A stretch of DNA of 64,000 bases from Inonotus obliquus (Eukaryota > Basidiomycota > Agaricomycetes > Hymenochaetales > Hymenochaetaceae): contig JAJHTX010000001.1 in assembly GCA_032164295.1 (NCBI GenBank), positions 186,001 to 250,000 on the forward strand, in the 5' to 3' direction. Under the pieces are notes generated by a model. It did not search any database. It was not told where the DNA came from and worked only from the letters and a program-made list of their open reading frames with translations. A program made the position numbers and the translations under genes. This document shows, in pieces, positions 33,717-43,885 of this stretch. Every line of letters begins with the position of its first letter. Within the stretch, counting starts at the first letter, position 1.

Positions 33717-36275
33717 TTATCCATAATCAGAAAGGAGAGGGTGGAATAGAAGAAAGAATAGCTGGGAAAGGGGTAGCAACCAGTCCACAGCCATACCGAG
33801 GTATGTTCCACCATTGATACAATAGCCCCGTCCGGTACCGAGCTTATGTAAGCAGTACCGAGGCGGTACTGAGATCAGGAGAGAGTCTTGCGCAGTACTC
33901 TGGTACCGGTAGCTGCTGCGAGCCGTCGCTAGTTGCTTGCCCGGGTTGGCAGGGAACGTCTGGCTGAGTTGTCCTAAAATGAGCAAGCCATAGTCGTCCT
34001 TGAACCATAGTCCGTCACATGTACCAAATACCGACGACTCCTTGGTGCTTGTAGACTTTACGGTCACCACGTTTCCCAACTCGAGAGCCCTTACTGAAGT
34101 ACCGGAAATGCTTCGATGGGTTGTAGAACGAGTTCCAAGAGCTGCTGCCACCACTGAACGAACTACCGAGCCAATACCAGGGGGTTGGTACCGATGCCGA
34201 GAGAAAAGTACCGGTACCGGTACCGGAAATCGATCGAATAAGCCAAAACGTGCAACTCCTCCAATACCGATAGAAGCTCTACTAGTTCCAGTAGTTGTCG
34301 TATGGCTGACCTGAGACTCCTGGGCTGAATTCTGCCTGGTACCATAGTCCAAATGGCTGGCGTCTACCGACTTGATGTGGCTGTGCTCGGTACCGAGAGG
34401 CTGGGGAATCCCGGGTGACAAGACGCGCGTGGGGGAGCAACCAGTAAATGCCTTCCGAAATTCGTACACTGGATCCAAAACCTGAGAATGAGTGCCAACT
34501 AGACAGAAGATTGAAGCGGGGGCCTTCCTAACAATGCCAACGACTGGGAGAACAGGTACCGAAAAATCTAGAGCATGTACCGGGGCCTCGACGATTGCAT
34601 CCTGCACTGGAACGATTGATACCGGGGACTTGACAATTTCATCTGGCACTGGAATGACTGGTACCGGAGCCACCAATGACACTAATGAGTCATCAGCTGG
34701 ATCCATATCCTGACTGATACCAGGGTCCGGTACGTGGCTGTGCACCTCAATTCCGATCGATACTTGATGCTCGTCCACCAGATCTATGCCTCCTAGACAC
34801 TGCACCACTTCCTGACCTAACACGTCTCCTCCTGCAACCAAATCCGCTGATCCTTCCGCAACTAACGACCTGGAGCTGAGTACCGGGGGAATTTCTTCCT
34901 TCTCTGACGGCTCTCCTGCTGCCTCGGTACCAACTGCATATACGCTCCCGGGACCTCCACACTCAACTGAAACTAACTCGCTCATCTGCCTTCTAAGCTC
35001 CTGCGACAATGCCAACAACTCGCGTTGAGATACCGTAAGCCCAGATCCAAGAGGCTGATCTACCGGGGTCGGTATGGGTGACTTCCAGTCAGCTACCGAG
35101 GGCTCGTATGCATCTTCTTTGGGTTTCGGGAGTGGGTCTGACATTGCTAAGACTCTGCTGGGAGACGTGTCCTCCATGTAGTAGTACTGTGGTACTGATG
35201 ATCTCTCGGCGCTCCGGTACTCCGGTACTTGCAATCTCTCGGCACTCCGGTACTCCGGTACTGACAGTCTCTCGGCACTCCGGTACTCCGGTACTGACAG
35301 TCTCTCGGCACTCCGGTACTCCGGTACTGACAGTCTCTCTGCACTCCGGTACTTTCTCCTGCGTGCTTCCTCTGCCTTCCTTCGAGCCTCCTCAAGCAGA
35401 ATCTCCAACCTAACGACCTCCTGATCATCTCCTACCTCCTCTGCAATTCTCTGCCTTGCAACTGGGGACTCTCGGTGTTGCTGGATCGGTACCGAGACTG
35501 ATACCGGGGGCGAACGGTCCACGACTACGTTTACCGAAGGCAACTCCAATGGTTCCGGTAACAACTGCTGCTCCTGTTCCAGTTCCTCTACCTGTAACTG
35601 AAGGACCTGCAACGTCTTCCAGAGTGTACCAAGCTCCGGCTCCTCCTTGACTGGCTGCGACTCAGCATTACATAATCCGGTACAAGGTGATTCATCGAAA
35701 AAGTCGGTACCGAGGACATAATCGGCGTGCTTATGGATCTGCTCCACTGTATACGTCGTTCCAGGCTGGGGATCGGCTTCTTTTGTCTCGAGACGTAAAT
35801 GGATGCGATCCCGAAGGCTACCGGTGAATACTGAGAAGTAGTACCGGGCTGCTTCCTCTACCGAGAGTGTACTGAGACTTTTCAGGTAGCTCCAACGCAT
35901 GAGATATTCGTTCCGGTACTGGGCCAGATTGAGTCGTGTCTTGATCCCTTTGCATCTCCAGAACTCTACAAGCTGAATAACGTCTTCTCGAGTATACCGG
36001 GCTCCTTCAGACAAAATCGGGTAAAACGACTTGATGGCTGCTTTGGCCTTCGACCAATCGGTAGCGGTATCTGATGCATCTGGTGAGGTCTTCCAAAGCT
36101 CGGCTACGGTGCGAGATGCATAGTATCCAGCATACCAAATCGTCTGGGCTGGGTCTAGGTTGTATTCGGCAGCTAGGTACTCTATGTCTTCAAGGTACCG
36201 GGGCAGTTCTCGTGGTTCGGTACCATCGAACGAAGGAGCATCTTTGGTTCCGCGTCTAGGAGGACGTCCTGCCAT
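33717..36275 (-). CDS. retrotransposon Gag-like polyprotein
   Basis: 852-residue intact frame, starting 271 bp inside the 5' LTR boundary. Residues about 15-200 look like a retrotransposon gag (capsid-like) domain: PSFDGTEPRELPRYLEDIE, then IWYAGYYASRTVAELWK, RYTREDVIQLVEFWR, YRNEYLMRWSYLKSL and YYFSVFTGSLRDRI. A Gln/Glu-rich coiled segment follows (LQVLQLQVEELEQEQQ). Residues about 308-360 are five 11-residue repeats of YRSAERLSVPE, written in DNA as CGGTAC-containing 33-mers. The rest is low-complexity Pro/Val/Ser-rich. I see no zinc knuckle, no DTG/DSG protease triad and no RT motif. It probably forms the particle shell for a parasite element. The intact frame fits the young LTRs. Confidence 0.78.
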   Translation of the reverse strand: MAGRPPRRGTKDAPSFDGTEPRELPRYLEDIEYLAAEYNLDPAQTIWYAGYYASRTVAELWKTSPDASDTATDWSKAKAAIKSFYPILSEGARYTREDVIQLVEFWRCKGIKTRLNLAQYRNEYLMRWSYLKSLSTLSVEEAARYYFSVFTGSLRDRIHLRLETKEADPQPGTTYTVEQIHKHADYVLGTDFFDESPCTGLCNAESQPVKEEPELGTLWKTLQVLQLQVEELEQEQQLLPEPLELPSVNVVVDRSPPVSVSVPIQQHRESPVARQRIAEEVGDDQEVVRLEILLEEARRKAEEARRRKYRSAERLSVPEYRSAERLSVPEYRSAERLSVPEYRSAERLQVPEYRSAERSSVPQYYYMEDTSPSRVLAMSDPLPKPKEDAYEPSVADWKSPIPTPVDQPLGSGLTVSQRELLALSQELRRQMSELVSVECGGPGSVYAVGTEAAGEPSEKEEIPPVLSSRSLVAEGSADLVAGGDVLGQEVVQCLGGIDLVDEHQVSIGIEVHSHVPDPGISQDMDPADDSLVSLVAPVPVIPVPDEIVKSPVSIVPVQDAIVEAPVHALDFSVPVLPVVGIVRKAPASIFCLVGTHSQVLDPVYEFRKAFTGCSPTRVLSPGIPQPLGTEHSHIKSVDASHLDYGTRQNSAQESQVSHTTTTGTSRASIGIGGVARFGLFDRFPVPVPVLFSRHRYQPPGIGSVVRSVVAAALGTRSTTHRSISGTSVRALELGNVVTVKSTSTKESSVFGTCDGLWFKDDYGLLILGQLSQTFPANPGKQLATARSSYRYQSTAQDSLLISVPPRYCLHKLGTGRGYCINGGTYLGMAVDWLLPLSQLFFLLFHPLLSDYG
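35195..35352 (-). repeat. five 33-bp tandem repeats within gag
   Basis: Units contain CTCTCGGCACTCCGGTACTC on the plus strand. They encode YRSAERLSVPE with minor changes; the terminal unit differs most. Confidence 0.85.
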
Positions 36276-36545
36276 CTTGCTCGAGTGAGGGTATACCTCT
36301 AGAAATGACCACGGGGTGAAATACGAACTGAAAAGGGCGAGACTAAATGACTGGGGGACTGTGAAGTGGTAATAAGAATAATTGCTACTGTCCGGTACTG
36401 AGGTACCGGTCCGCCGAGACTTTTACTGAGACGAAACTGGACAAAGCAAACTGTTGATATTGAAAGGGAATGGAATGGGAGTAATCAAATAATCAATCAG
36501 ACAACAAGATATCTAGTGAAACCCTCCCTCGCGGTGGGCTCCAGA

Positions 36546-37903
36546 TAATTGTGCGAGATCGCGTCCGGTACCGGAGGTACCGAGACGAGGGGTGTATGGT
36601 TTTAAGTGGGGGAGGGCTGATACGTGCCGGTACTTAACCAGTACGGTCACGGTACTTGTTGTCTATGAAATGGGGGAGTGAATGGATGGGCCGGAAGTGA
36701 AGGGTATGTGATTCTGGTATGAAAAGGACAGGTTAGAATGTGGGAAAAACTTCGGTACAGGTCGGTATGGGAGAGAACGTAGCAAAACAAGAGTCTAATA
36801 CCGTGGGAAAAACCTCGGTACAGGTCGGTACAGAAAGAAAGGGGTCGGTACCGTGGGAATAATGTCGGTACAGGTCGGTACTTGAACGAACGGGTTCGAT
36901 ATGTGCAGAAACGTTGTAAAACAAAAGCTCAGTACAGAAACGAAAGGTGGATGTGCAGAATTCAAAGGATAACAAAACGTCGGTACCGTGGGAAAAACGT
37001 CGGTACAGGTCGGTACTGCAAGGAAACTGCTAGCACGGGGTGGTATAGCAAGAAACAGTCTGGGGGAGGCTGGTGGCTGAGAGTGTTGACTGGACTGGGA
37101 TGGAAACCTGAGCCCTCACACGGGAGGCTAACTCTGAAGGTTCACTTGAGACGGAACTGGGATGTGACTGGGACGAAGCTTGAGATGAGACTGAGATGGA
37201 ACTGAGAAGGGGGTGAGGAAACCCGAGCCCTCACGTTAGAGGCTAGCTCCTAAGATTACCTGGAGAGCTACTACGTACAGGAGGAGATATTTATACTACT
37301 GTACCGTAGTTAGCTCATAAGTCCAAAAGGAGAAAGTAAAAAGGAAGATCAAAACAAAGAAAAATGTCATAAGAAGACTGATTACAGTAGAGCCATCAGG
37401 GGGACAACAAGAAAGGGTTAGGGAGGACAAGAAACCAATGAAAACGTAGCATATAGTACCCCTGGATGAAAAGTCCTCAGGACAAGAGATTTGAACCCCT
37501 GCCAAACGATACCGACGCGTTCCTGGTGGTACCGGACCTGAAAACCTTAATAGATACTGACCCTGAGCTTCCCCAAAGAACCGGCATGCATACTCCAACC
37601 ATCAGGAATGAATACCAGAGAGGGAGACGTCCGATCCATGTCATGAGAGCATGTTGAATTGTCAATTTGTCTCGGTACCGGGTTTCTCGGCACTCGGTAC
37701 TCTCGGTATTCTCGGTACCGGGTTTCTTGGCGCTCGGTATCGGTACTCTCGGCGTTCGGTATCTTGAGAAATGTGACCGACAGTTTCTCTAGGTGTGCTG
37801 GTGAATACTGGAAGGTGTAGATGGGACTGTACCGTAGCATGGGGTAAGCGTAGAATGGGATACCGGGGTTGATACCGAGCTCAGCTGCACGTAGTTCTCT
37901 TCA
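36546..37903 (-). repeat. 5' LTR of D1 (right)
   Basis: Partner of 31985-33342. Immediately inside it (36545 downward, minus) is TCTGGAGCCCACCGCG, the expected primer-binding-site position; the tRNA match was not checked. Confidence 0.9.
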
Positions 37904-38104
37904 GCGTGACCATATAAAGAATGGTTTGTTTATCTATCGCCGCTCGAGTTCCTTTTCTGCAATTCTTTGTTCTAATGCCACCTTCACGACTTCGTGCACA
38001 ACTTCACCATCTGCTCTGCCACGCTTCTGAACTTCTCAGGCTGACTTTTGTGTATCGTCGCGCTTCCTCTAACCCAATTCAGTGAGTTACTTTCTCGACA
38101 CTTT
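37904..38104 (-). repeat. segmental duplicate X' (part 2)
   Basis: Reverse complement of about 51070-51258. Similarity ends at CTTTG (38101-38105), exactly where the G-family fragment abuts X at 51069/51070. Confidence 0.8.
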
Positions 38105-38771
38105 GCGATCTTTATGCTTAATAGCACGAAGAGTATTTGTGGAGACGACTATCATGATCGAGGAGGAGTGGGTCGAGTGGGTACCGGTGCTTGTTACTAG
38201 ACGAGTTGTGCTCAACGCTTGATAGTAAGCTTGGCACTTTCCATCGGCTTTCGATTTGCTAACTTGTGTGCAGAATTACGAGTTACTGCGACGTCCGATA
38301 TTTCTTGTTTATCCTTTCTGATGTCCTACTATGTTCTTGCTTCCGATAGTGTAAAGCGTGCCAATATTACGATTGTTTATGTCCAGGCAATATCCTGGCC
38401 TGACAGCGCGAGACGTGCGAGGCGACTTGCTTGTTAATCAGCAGCTACCTTCACATTCACACCACAGCGGGCTTGCACATATGCCCCTTTTATGACTTCC
38501 TTGATACTTGGGGTTGGCCCGGGGCTGCCCCAGTGATAGTATATGATAGTGTACACCACTTCGGGCCCTGGTAAATCTTCCTTTGTGAGTTTCCTCTGGC
38601 TGCTGCCACTCGTCGCAAGAGTAGATAGGGTGTAGGGTATAATGTAGATAGCATACATGTGATATATCTTGCTTGTGACCAACACTGACTGCATCGCAAC
38701 TTGTCTCAACTCCACAACAACACCTGGCTTGACTCCATTGCCTCAGATGCAACTCCTACCTTCCACTGACC
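38105..38771. other. spacer, no gene supported
   Basis: Overlapping open frames on the minus strand (38434-38752) include a readable KEDLPGPEVVYTIIYYHW stretch, but no family is recognised. It may contain the left end of the Crypton-like element. Confidence 0.3.
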
Positions 38772-39957
38772 ATGTCAACACCCCAACCCTTCACACTACC
38801 AACCACTGCAGCTCAGCTGAAGGCTGCCTCACTTGCTCAACTCAAACAATGGGCTCGGTTGATCAATGAGCAATCTGTCACATCTATGGGCACCAAAGCA
38901 ATCAAGAGCCTCTCTTTGAACAAGGAAGGCCTCTGTCAAGCCTTGGCTAATCATCTAAACGTCGATCTCATGGCTCCCTCTGTTGAGCATCAGCCTGAAG
39001 ATGTCAAACCAGCCCTCAGCACCACTGATGAGGCCATCTTTCAGGGGCAGCTTGATGACATGATAAAAGAATGGGAAAAGTGGGGAGGGAGGGAGAATTA
39101 TCGTTTTGCAACCCCAGGTGAGTCTGTACAATTCCATAAATTAAAAATAATAACTTATTTCTATCTTACACATAGATCTAGTTGATCATGAAGCCGTTGA
39201 TGCTTAGAGACTTGTTGATCAACTCCATCAGCTTGTATCCTCTAGCCGGTCTTCAACTTCCTTTACTCCTTTGCCACATGCATCTGCTCCATCTGCTCTA
39301 TCTATGCCACAGACGTCCTCTCACGTGTCCCATGCACTGAACATCAGCATCAATGACCTTGGCAAAGCTTCTAGTTTGACAGAAGTTATTCAGCGAGTTG
39401 CCTCAGGCAAACTGGCTGATTTTGTCGACAGTCTTGACAAACACAAGTATCAAAGGCACAAGGCTACCATTAACCGTCATAAGTAAGTTGCAAATTTATT
39501 CATATATATCAAATGTACTAATTATTAAAATATTACCAGAAGGGTCTTTGCAGTCTTTGAGGACTTTGCCAAGGACATGGATCGCTTCACCAGCTTCTTC
39601 AAAAGACCTGAGGAGCTTTCTAATCATTCTGGCCCAGGTGGACATCACTCTGATAATGCGGATGGTCTGCTGTCAGTGAGACTGGTTGGAGATGAGCTCA
39701 ATAAGGCTTGTAATGAGACAATAAAGGAGGAGAGGTGCAAATCACTTTATGCAGAGGCTGGAAAGTGGGAGGAGGTCTGGAGAGTTTTGAATCGCTTTGA
39801 GATTATGGAGGTTCTTTGGAAGCAGATGGTTGAACAGGAAAAGATGGATGGAAGATATTATGAGGAGGGAGTATTCTCTCAGAAGAAATGGAAGGAAGTA
39901 TTTCCAATTGATCACTGGTACTATATTGGTAGAAAAATTGAAAAGATGCATAGGTAG
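38772..39957 (+). pseudogene. unidentified gene convergent with the tyrosine recombinase
   Basis: Three exon blocks in one direction: 38772-39115 (MSTPQPFTLPTTAAQLKAAS... ending RENYRFATPG), about 39175-39485 and 39540-39957 (RVFAVFEDFAKDMDRF ... KKWKEVFPIDHWYYIG ... KMHR). The joins fit GT...AG introns, but the second block has an in-frame TAG (39205-39207, after DHEAVDA) with no clean alternative acceptor that I could find. The product would be about 350 residues, helical, charged and without a signal peptide. No domain recognised. It ends 35 bp before the 3' end of the minus-strand recombinase, so the two genes probably form one mobile unit. Confidence 0.5.
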
Positions 39958-39992
39958 CTATTAAATATGTAATGAAGAGAGAGTAGAGTATG

Positions 39993-41687
39993 TTACAGTG
40001 TAGTACGCATACGCTTTACAGATGGCATGCCAATCTTATCATAGTCTTCTACAAACTGATGGTTATCCTCAGGAGAGAAGAAATAACGATATATAGTTAC
40101 AGCCTCTTGTTGAGACCAGTTACCCCAGGCACCAACCATATCAGGACTCCAACCTCTTTCTTTGAGACGAAACTGACAGCCACCACGTCAAAATGAATGA
40201 GTTCCATAGGCCGCCCACCTTTTGTAATTGAGATTCTGAAGATCCTTTTGGAACATTTGAGTTAAGGAGGAAGAACTCTGTAGGATATGCAGTAATAAGT
40301 AAGAGAATAAGAAAGTAGATAGAAGACACTCACCAAAGGCTTATTAAAATTAACCTGTCCTGTTTGGTTATCAACAGAAAGGAAAAGATAACCTTTAGAT
40401 TGAATATTTGTTTTGTATAGGCCAATAATGCGCAAGAGTGCCCTAACTGGACAGATAGCTGGCTCTGCATCATTCAAATACAGGACCATTCGCAGACAGC
40501 CACCACCTTGCATGTTCTTTCTTGTATGCATAGTAACTGCAAACTTTCGCTCTATAAAAGAATTAGAATTAAATAATAATAAATTGAGAAAAGAGAAACA
40601 TACTTGAGCTCCAGTCAATATTAGCAAAAGTAAGACTTAGAGTCTCATTAAGACGCTCTAGCAGCAGCCAAGCAAAGAGATAAACACACTGAAGATAGTC
40701 AGTTGAATTGAGAATAGATTAAATAAAATATAAACATACATATCTGACTGCACCAGAGCGCACTTGAGCAATAGACAGATTTGGTGCAGTAATACAGATG
40801 CGGTAGAAAATCTCCATATCTTCTTTGGTAATGGCACAAGCAGATGTCGATACATCACCCTGTCTTGCTAGCTTGTTCTTTAAGCCTTGCATAAAGCATA
40901 TAACAAGTAGCGAGCGAGATGGAAGGCCAAAACTAAAAACAGAGTAAATAAGAACATATAAATATTCAAAATTGCAAGGCTGCTTACCATTTGCCTTGGT
41001 CATTAGTGGACCATGCAACTTGATCTGCACCAGGGTTAAGAAGCAGATACCAATAGGTAATTGCAGCTCGAGTTGAGACAGCAGTTGCATACTAGAATTT
41101 ATATAAATTGAATAAATATCAATAAAGTTACAAAGTACATACCTTATTCCCCTGAAAGCCTTGCTCCTTAGGGCCACACTTAAAGGCAAGAAAAAGGACA
41201 ATGTCATGAGGTGTCCGCTTAGTAACTGCCTTAGGATCCCAAGTAGAGTTGCGCTTGCGGTGAAAGGAAATATAGTTTGAGATAACTCTATGCAGCAAGA
41301 TGAGCCCAGAGAACCTTAGAAATAATGGTAGGCTACTCACCTTATATGACCTTTCAATGTCCTATTAGTTATGTGGGACTTCACCATGTCTGACACAAAT
41401 AAGCCCTCCGGTGATGGATCAACATCCTGAAACGCCTCTAAATGGTCCTTAACCAGTTCCTGAAGGTTATCCAGCTCCCAGGCATCATTCTCTGCACTGA
41501 AGTTCAAGAGAACACTCTAAAAACCAGTTGAAATCAGCCATAAGAAGTTCTAATACTATATTTAACTCACCTGGGTTTCTGAGTCCTTCGAAGTGCCTTC
41601 TGTCACAGCATCACTGATGAAACCAGAAGCATCACTGTTTCCAAGAATAGAGCCAAGTAACTGGGCTTCGGTCTGCAAAATAGCCAT
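39993..41687 (-). pseudogene. Crypton-like tyrosine recombinase with a stop at the box-II arginine
   Basis: Minus-strand gene with about seven introns, starting MAILQTEAQLLGSIL at 41687 and ending MRTTL at 39993. Landmarks: an N-terminal SAM-like part (FISFHRKRNSTWDP, DIVLFLAFKCGPKEQG), STRAAITYWYLLLNPGADQ, box I LLLERLNETLSLTFANIDW with the catalytic Arg, a KNMQGGG beta-hairpin lysine region, ICPVRALLRIIGLYK, box II THSF-stop-RGG and the nucleophile region AVTIYRYFF. The stop is TGA (40188-40190) exactly where H-x-x-R needs Arg (CGA to TGA). The overall architecture is that of fungal Crypton YR transposons. As read, the product would lack the active-site tyrosine. It could be a sequencing error, but other stops nearby support decay. 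Confidence 0.75.
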
Positions 41688-42179
41688 TGGAGGTAGGTAG
41701 GTTATGTAGTTGTGAGTTGATGGGCAGTTGATGGGCAAAGGTAGAGAGTGAAACCTCACGGGCACGACGACGACAGCAGCATCACAGACATGTCACATAT
41801 ATCCGAGTCACAGACATTTCACTCACAACACACATTTCGCAACAAGAGAAACTTATTCAACACTACTACAATACAAAGAAAACCATCAGCTGTTCCCTAA
41901 TACCTTCTCCCAGTCAACTGTCATGAGCAAACTTCCTGTAAAAAGATTTTATGAATCGTGTATGAATCGGACCGGAGATCAACGCGGGCGTCAAAATCTA
42001 TCACTTCTAAACCAAAGAACGCAGTCCAAAGCGCCAGCACACATAAGCGCCTTCAACGTTTACGCCATCCTGAGTGGAGTGGATGGTAATTGCGGAATGT
42101 GATGGCCACGTCTAGTATCTGTGCAACAAGACGGTCACAATCAGCGATCTGTAGTCTGTAGTCTGACTGTAGTGCTCAC
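41688..42179. other. spacer between the recombinase and TOM1 fragment
   Basis: No exon recognised; probably the right end of the Crypton-like element and a breakpoint into HECT-ligase sequence. Confidence 0.3.
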
Positions 42180-43885
42180 CCTTCCAATAGGTCATTCCGA
42201 AGGACCCGTTCAATGCGCCTCGCCTCGCGCAACTCGTGCTTGGTATGTTTGCCTGTCGGCTGCACAGGGTTCGAATAGAGCATAGTTCGAGTTGAACATC
42301 TGGCGAGTAAGAATTAGGAACCATTTACGCGTAACTCCTTCCGCATCGACACCCTCCTCAGCATAGAACCGTACTCTGAGCTTTCCATACTTCATTTGGT
42401 CACCAGTCTTGTGTTGGAAGGCATGGAACATTGAAAGCGGTCTTCGAACACTCGTGCGCGGCGCACATTAACTTGAAGAGGCGCATAGTGTTCCCTGGGG
42501 TACGGTCGCGTGTGGAGCTGCTGGTTAACGTTGATGCGCTTGTTGTCAAAGTCAAGAACCCTAGGGTTCTTGTACAAGCAACAGAACGAGCCTGACATTA
42601 GCGAAGGGCTATTTCGCACCATCATGTTCAAGACCTTGCGGTGCTCGTCGGTGAATGAGACGAACAACTCTTCCACAGACTGCTCAAATGGAAGCGGCGA
42701 GCGAGGAGAACCCGGAACAAGAGCCGGAGGGGAATTTTTCGCGCCAACAATCTTGCAGAAGACCATCAACTTTTATCAACGGCAGGAGTATTGTCGGAAT
42801 ATGCTCCACGTTGTCCCTACTTTCAACGACCGTAAGACATTCGCTGAGTTTCCTGCAAAGAGATGTAAATCGGAAAGTTTCGTAAGTTTCACGAATGCAA
42901 TCGCTCATTGGCATTTCAGCAGAACCGCTCGCACCAGCCTCGGTTGTTATACGTGTAATCGATCGTTTTTAAGACACGAAGAACTTTGCCTGGCCAGTTT
43001 GCAGTGCTAAGATTAATACATCCAGGTCTGCGGAAAGACTGAGTATGAGGTCGTGCGCTTTAAGCTTTAGTTCCTGGGTGATGACATCCCTTGCATCCGG
43101 TAAGAATGATAGGTGTTGAATGAGTGCCAGAGTATGTTGGAATGTTCGTCCAGAACACTCCCCAATGGTAAGAATGTTAACGATGCATCGAAGCGCGGGA
43201 TGAGGAGTTTGGGGAGGGTTAGCCAACAGGATCTTTTCTTCGACAGACTCTACTGTTGCTGGGTTGCTCCCTGATGCTTCAGGTGGCTGAGCTGGGGACG
43301 GTTCTGTTGTGGATCATAAAGCAAAATCTAAGTCAAAACGATAACATTGAAGACATTAAGAACTCCTACCAGTGGCATTAGTCGCAGCTGCAGGAGCCTC
43401 CGTTGCAGCGGCCGAAGCTGGAGCACTGGGAACGCTCTCTTGAGCTTGTATCTCTGTAGTTGCCGAAGGTGTCTCACCAGACTCTTCTTTCTTCTTGAAG
43501 TCTCCCCTCAAGCATTTTGGTGGCCGTGTCACTGCATCCAATAAGCCTGCGATGGAGTCCATTATGCGCTATTCTCTGCGGTTTTCAGCAGTGTCTGGCA
43601 ATCAAGGAGACCAAGAAGCAAGACGACGAGATAGTAGGATTGGAGGGCCTGCTTCTCCTTGCCCTTTCATTTCTTCGCCATGATTCTCTTCGGTCCGGCT
43701 GGTAGCTTATGCTCCGTCAAGAAAAACAATGAAGTAAGCACATTGGTCCCGAAGACAAAGGCTAGGGCATCCAGACAGCGTTGAGCGATGAGGTCTGGAG
43801 GGACTTTGCTCAGCACCAAGTAGAGAGCCCTGGCTCTTTGCAGATGCGTGAGCAGGTGCTTTTCCACCACGGAAGGACAATTGCG
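42180..43885 (-). pseudogene. fragment of TOM1/HUWE1-type HECT E3 ubiquitin ligase
   Basis: Read on the minus strand: VEKHLLTHLQRARALYLVL, PPDLIAQRCLDALAFVFG and FFLTEHKLPAG, then RPPKCLRGDFKKKEESGE, LANPPQTPHPALRCIVNIL, LTVVESRDNVEHIPTILLPLI, FVSFTDEHRKVLNMMVRN, PSLMSGSFCCLYKNPRVLD and the start of the HECT domain (KLRVRFYAEEGVDAEGVTRKWF, YALFEP). These are C-terminal stretches of the giant Tom1/HUWE1 ligases. The frame changes several times and the HECT domain stops soon after YALFEP, before the catalytic-Cys lobe. It is therefore a truncated, dead fragment. Its 5' end runs directly into ATG11-like coding sequence. Confidence 0.8.

Larger units (their letters stand above)
31985..37903 (-). 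mobile_element. gag-only LTR retrotransposon, family D (D1)
   Basis: 5,919-bp element with two 1,358-bp LTRs offset by exactly 4,561 bp. Transcription sense is minus, so the right LTR is the 5' LTR. Element ends in that sense are TGAAGAGAAC...GCACAATTA. The flanks carry GCGT (31981-31984 and 37904-37907), and the uninterrupted homologue at 51256-51265 (minus) has this once, confirming insertion with a 4-5 bp duplication. The internal 3.2 kb holds one gag-like gene and no reverse transcriptase, RNase H, integrase or protease, so it is non-autonomous and must be mobilised in trans. Confidence 0.88.

Noticed and set aside
40413..40607. Plus-strand frame opposite the recombinase
   Set aside because: Antisense shadow of recombinase exons.
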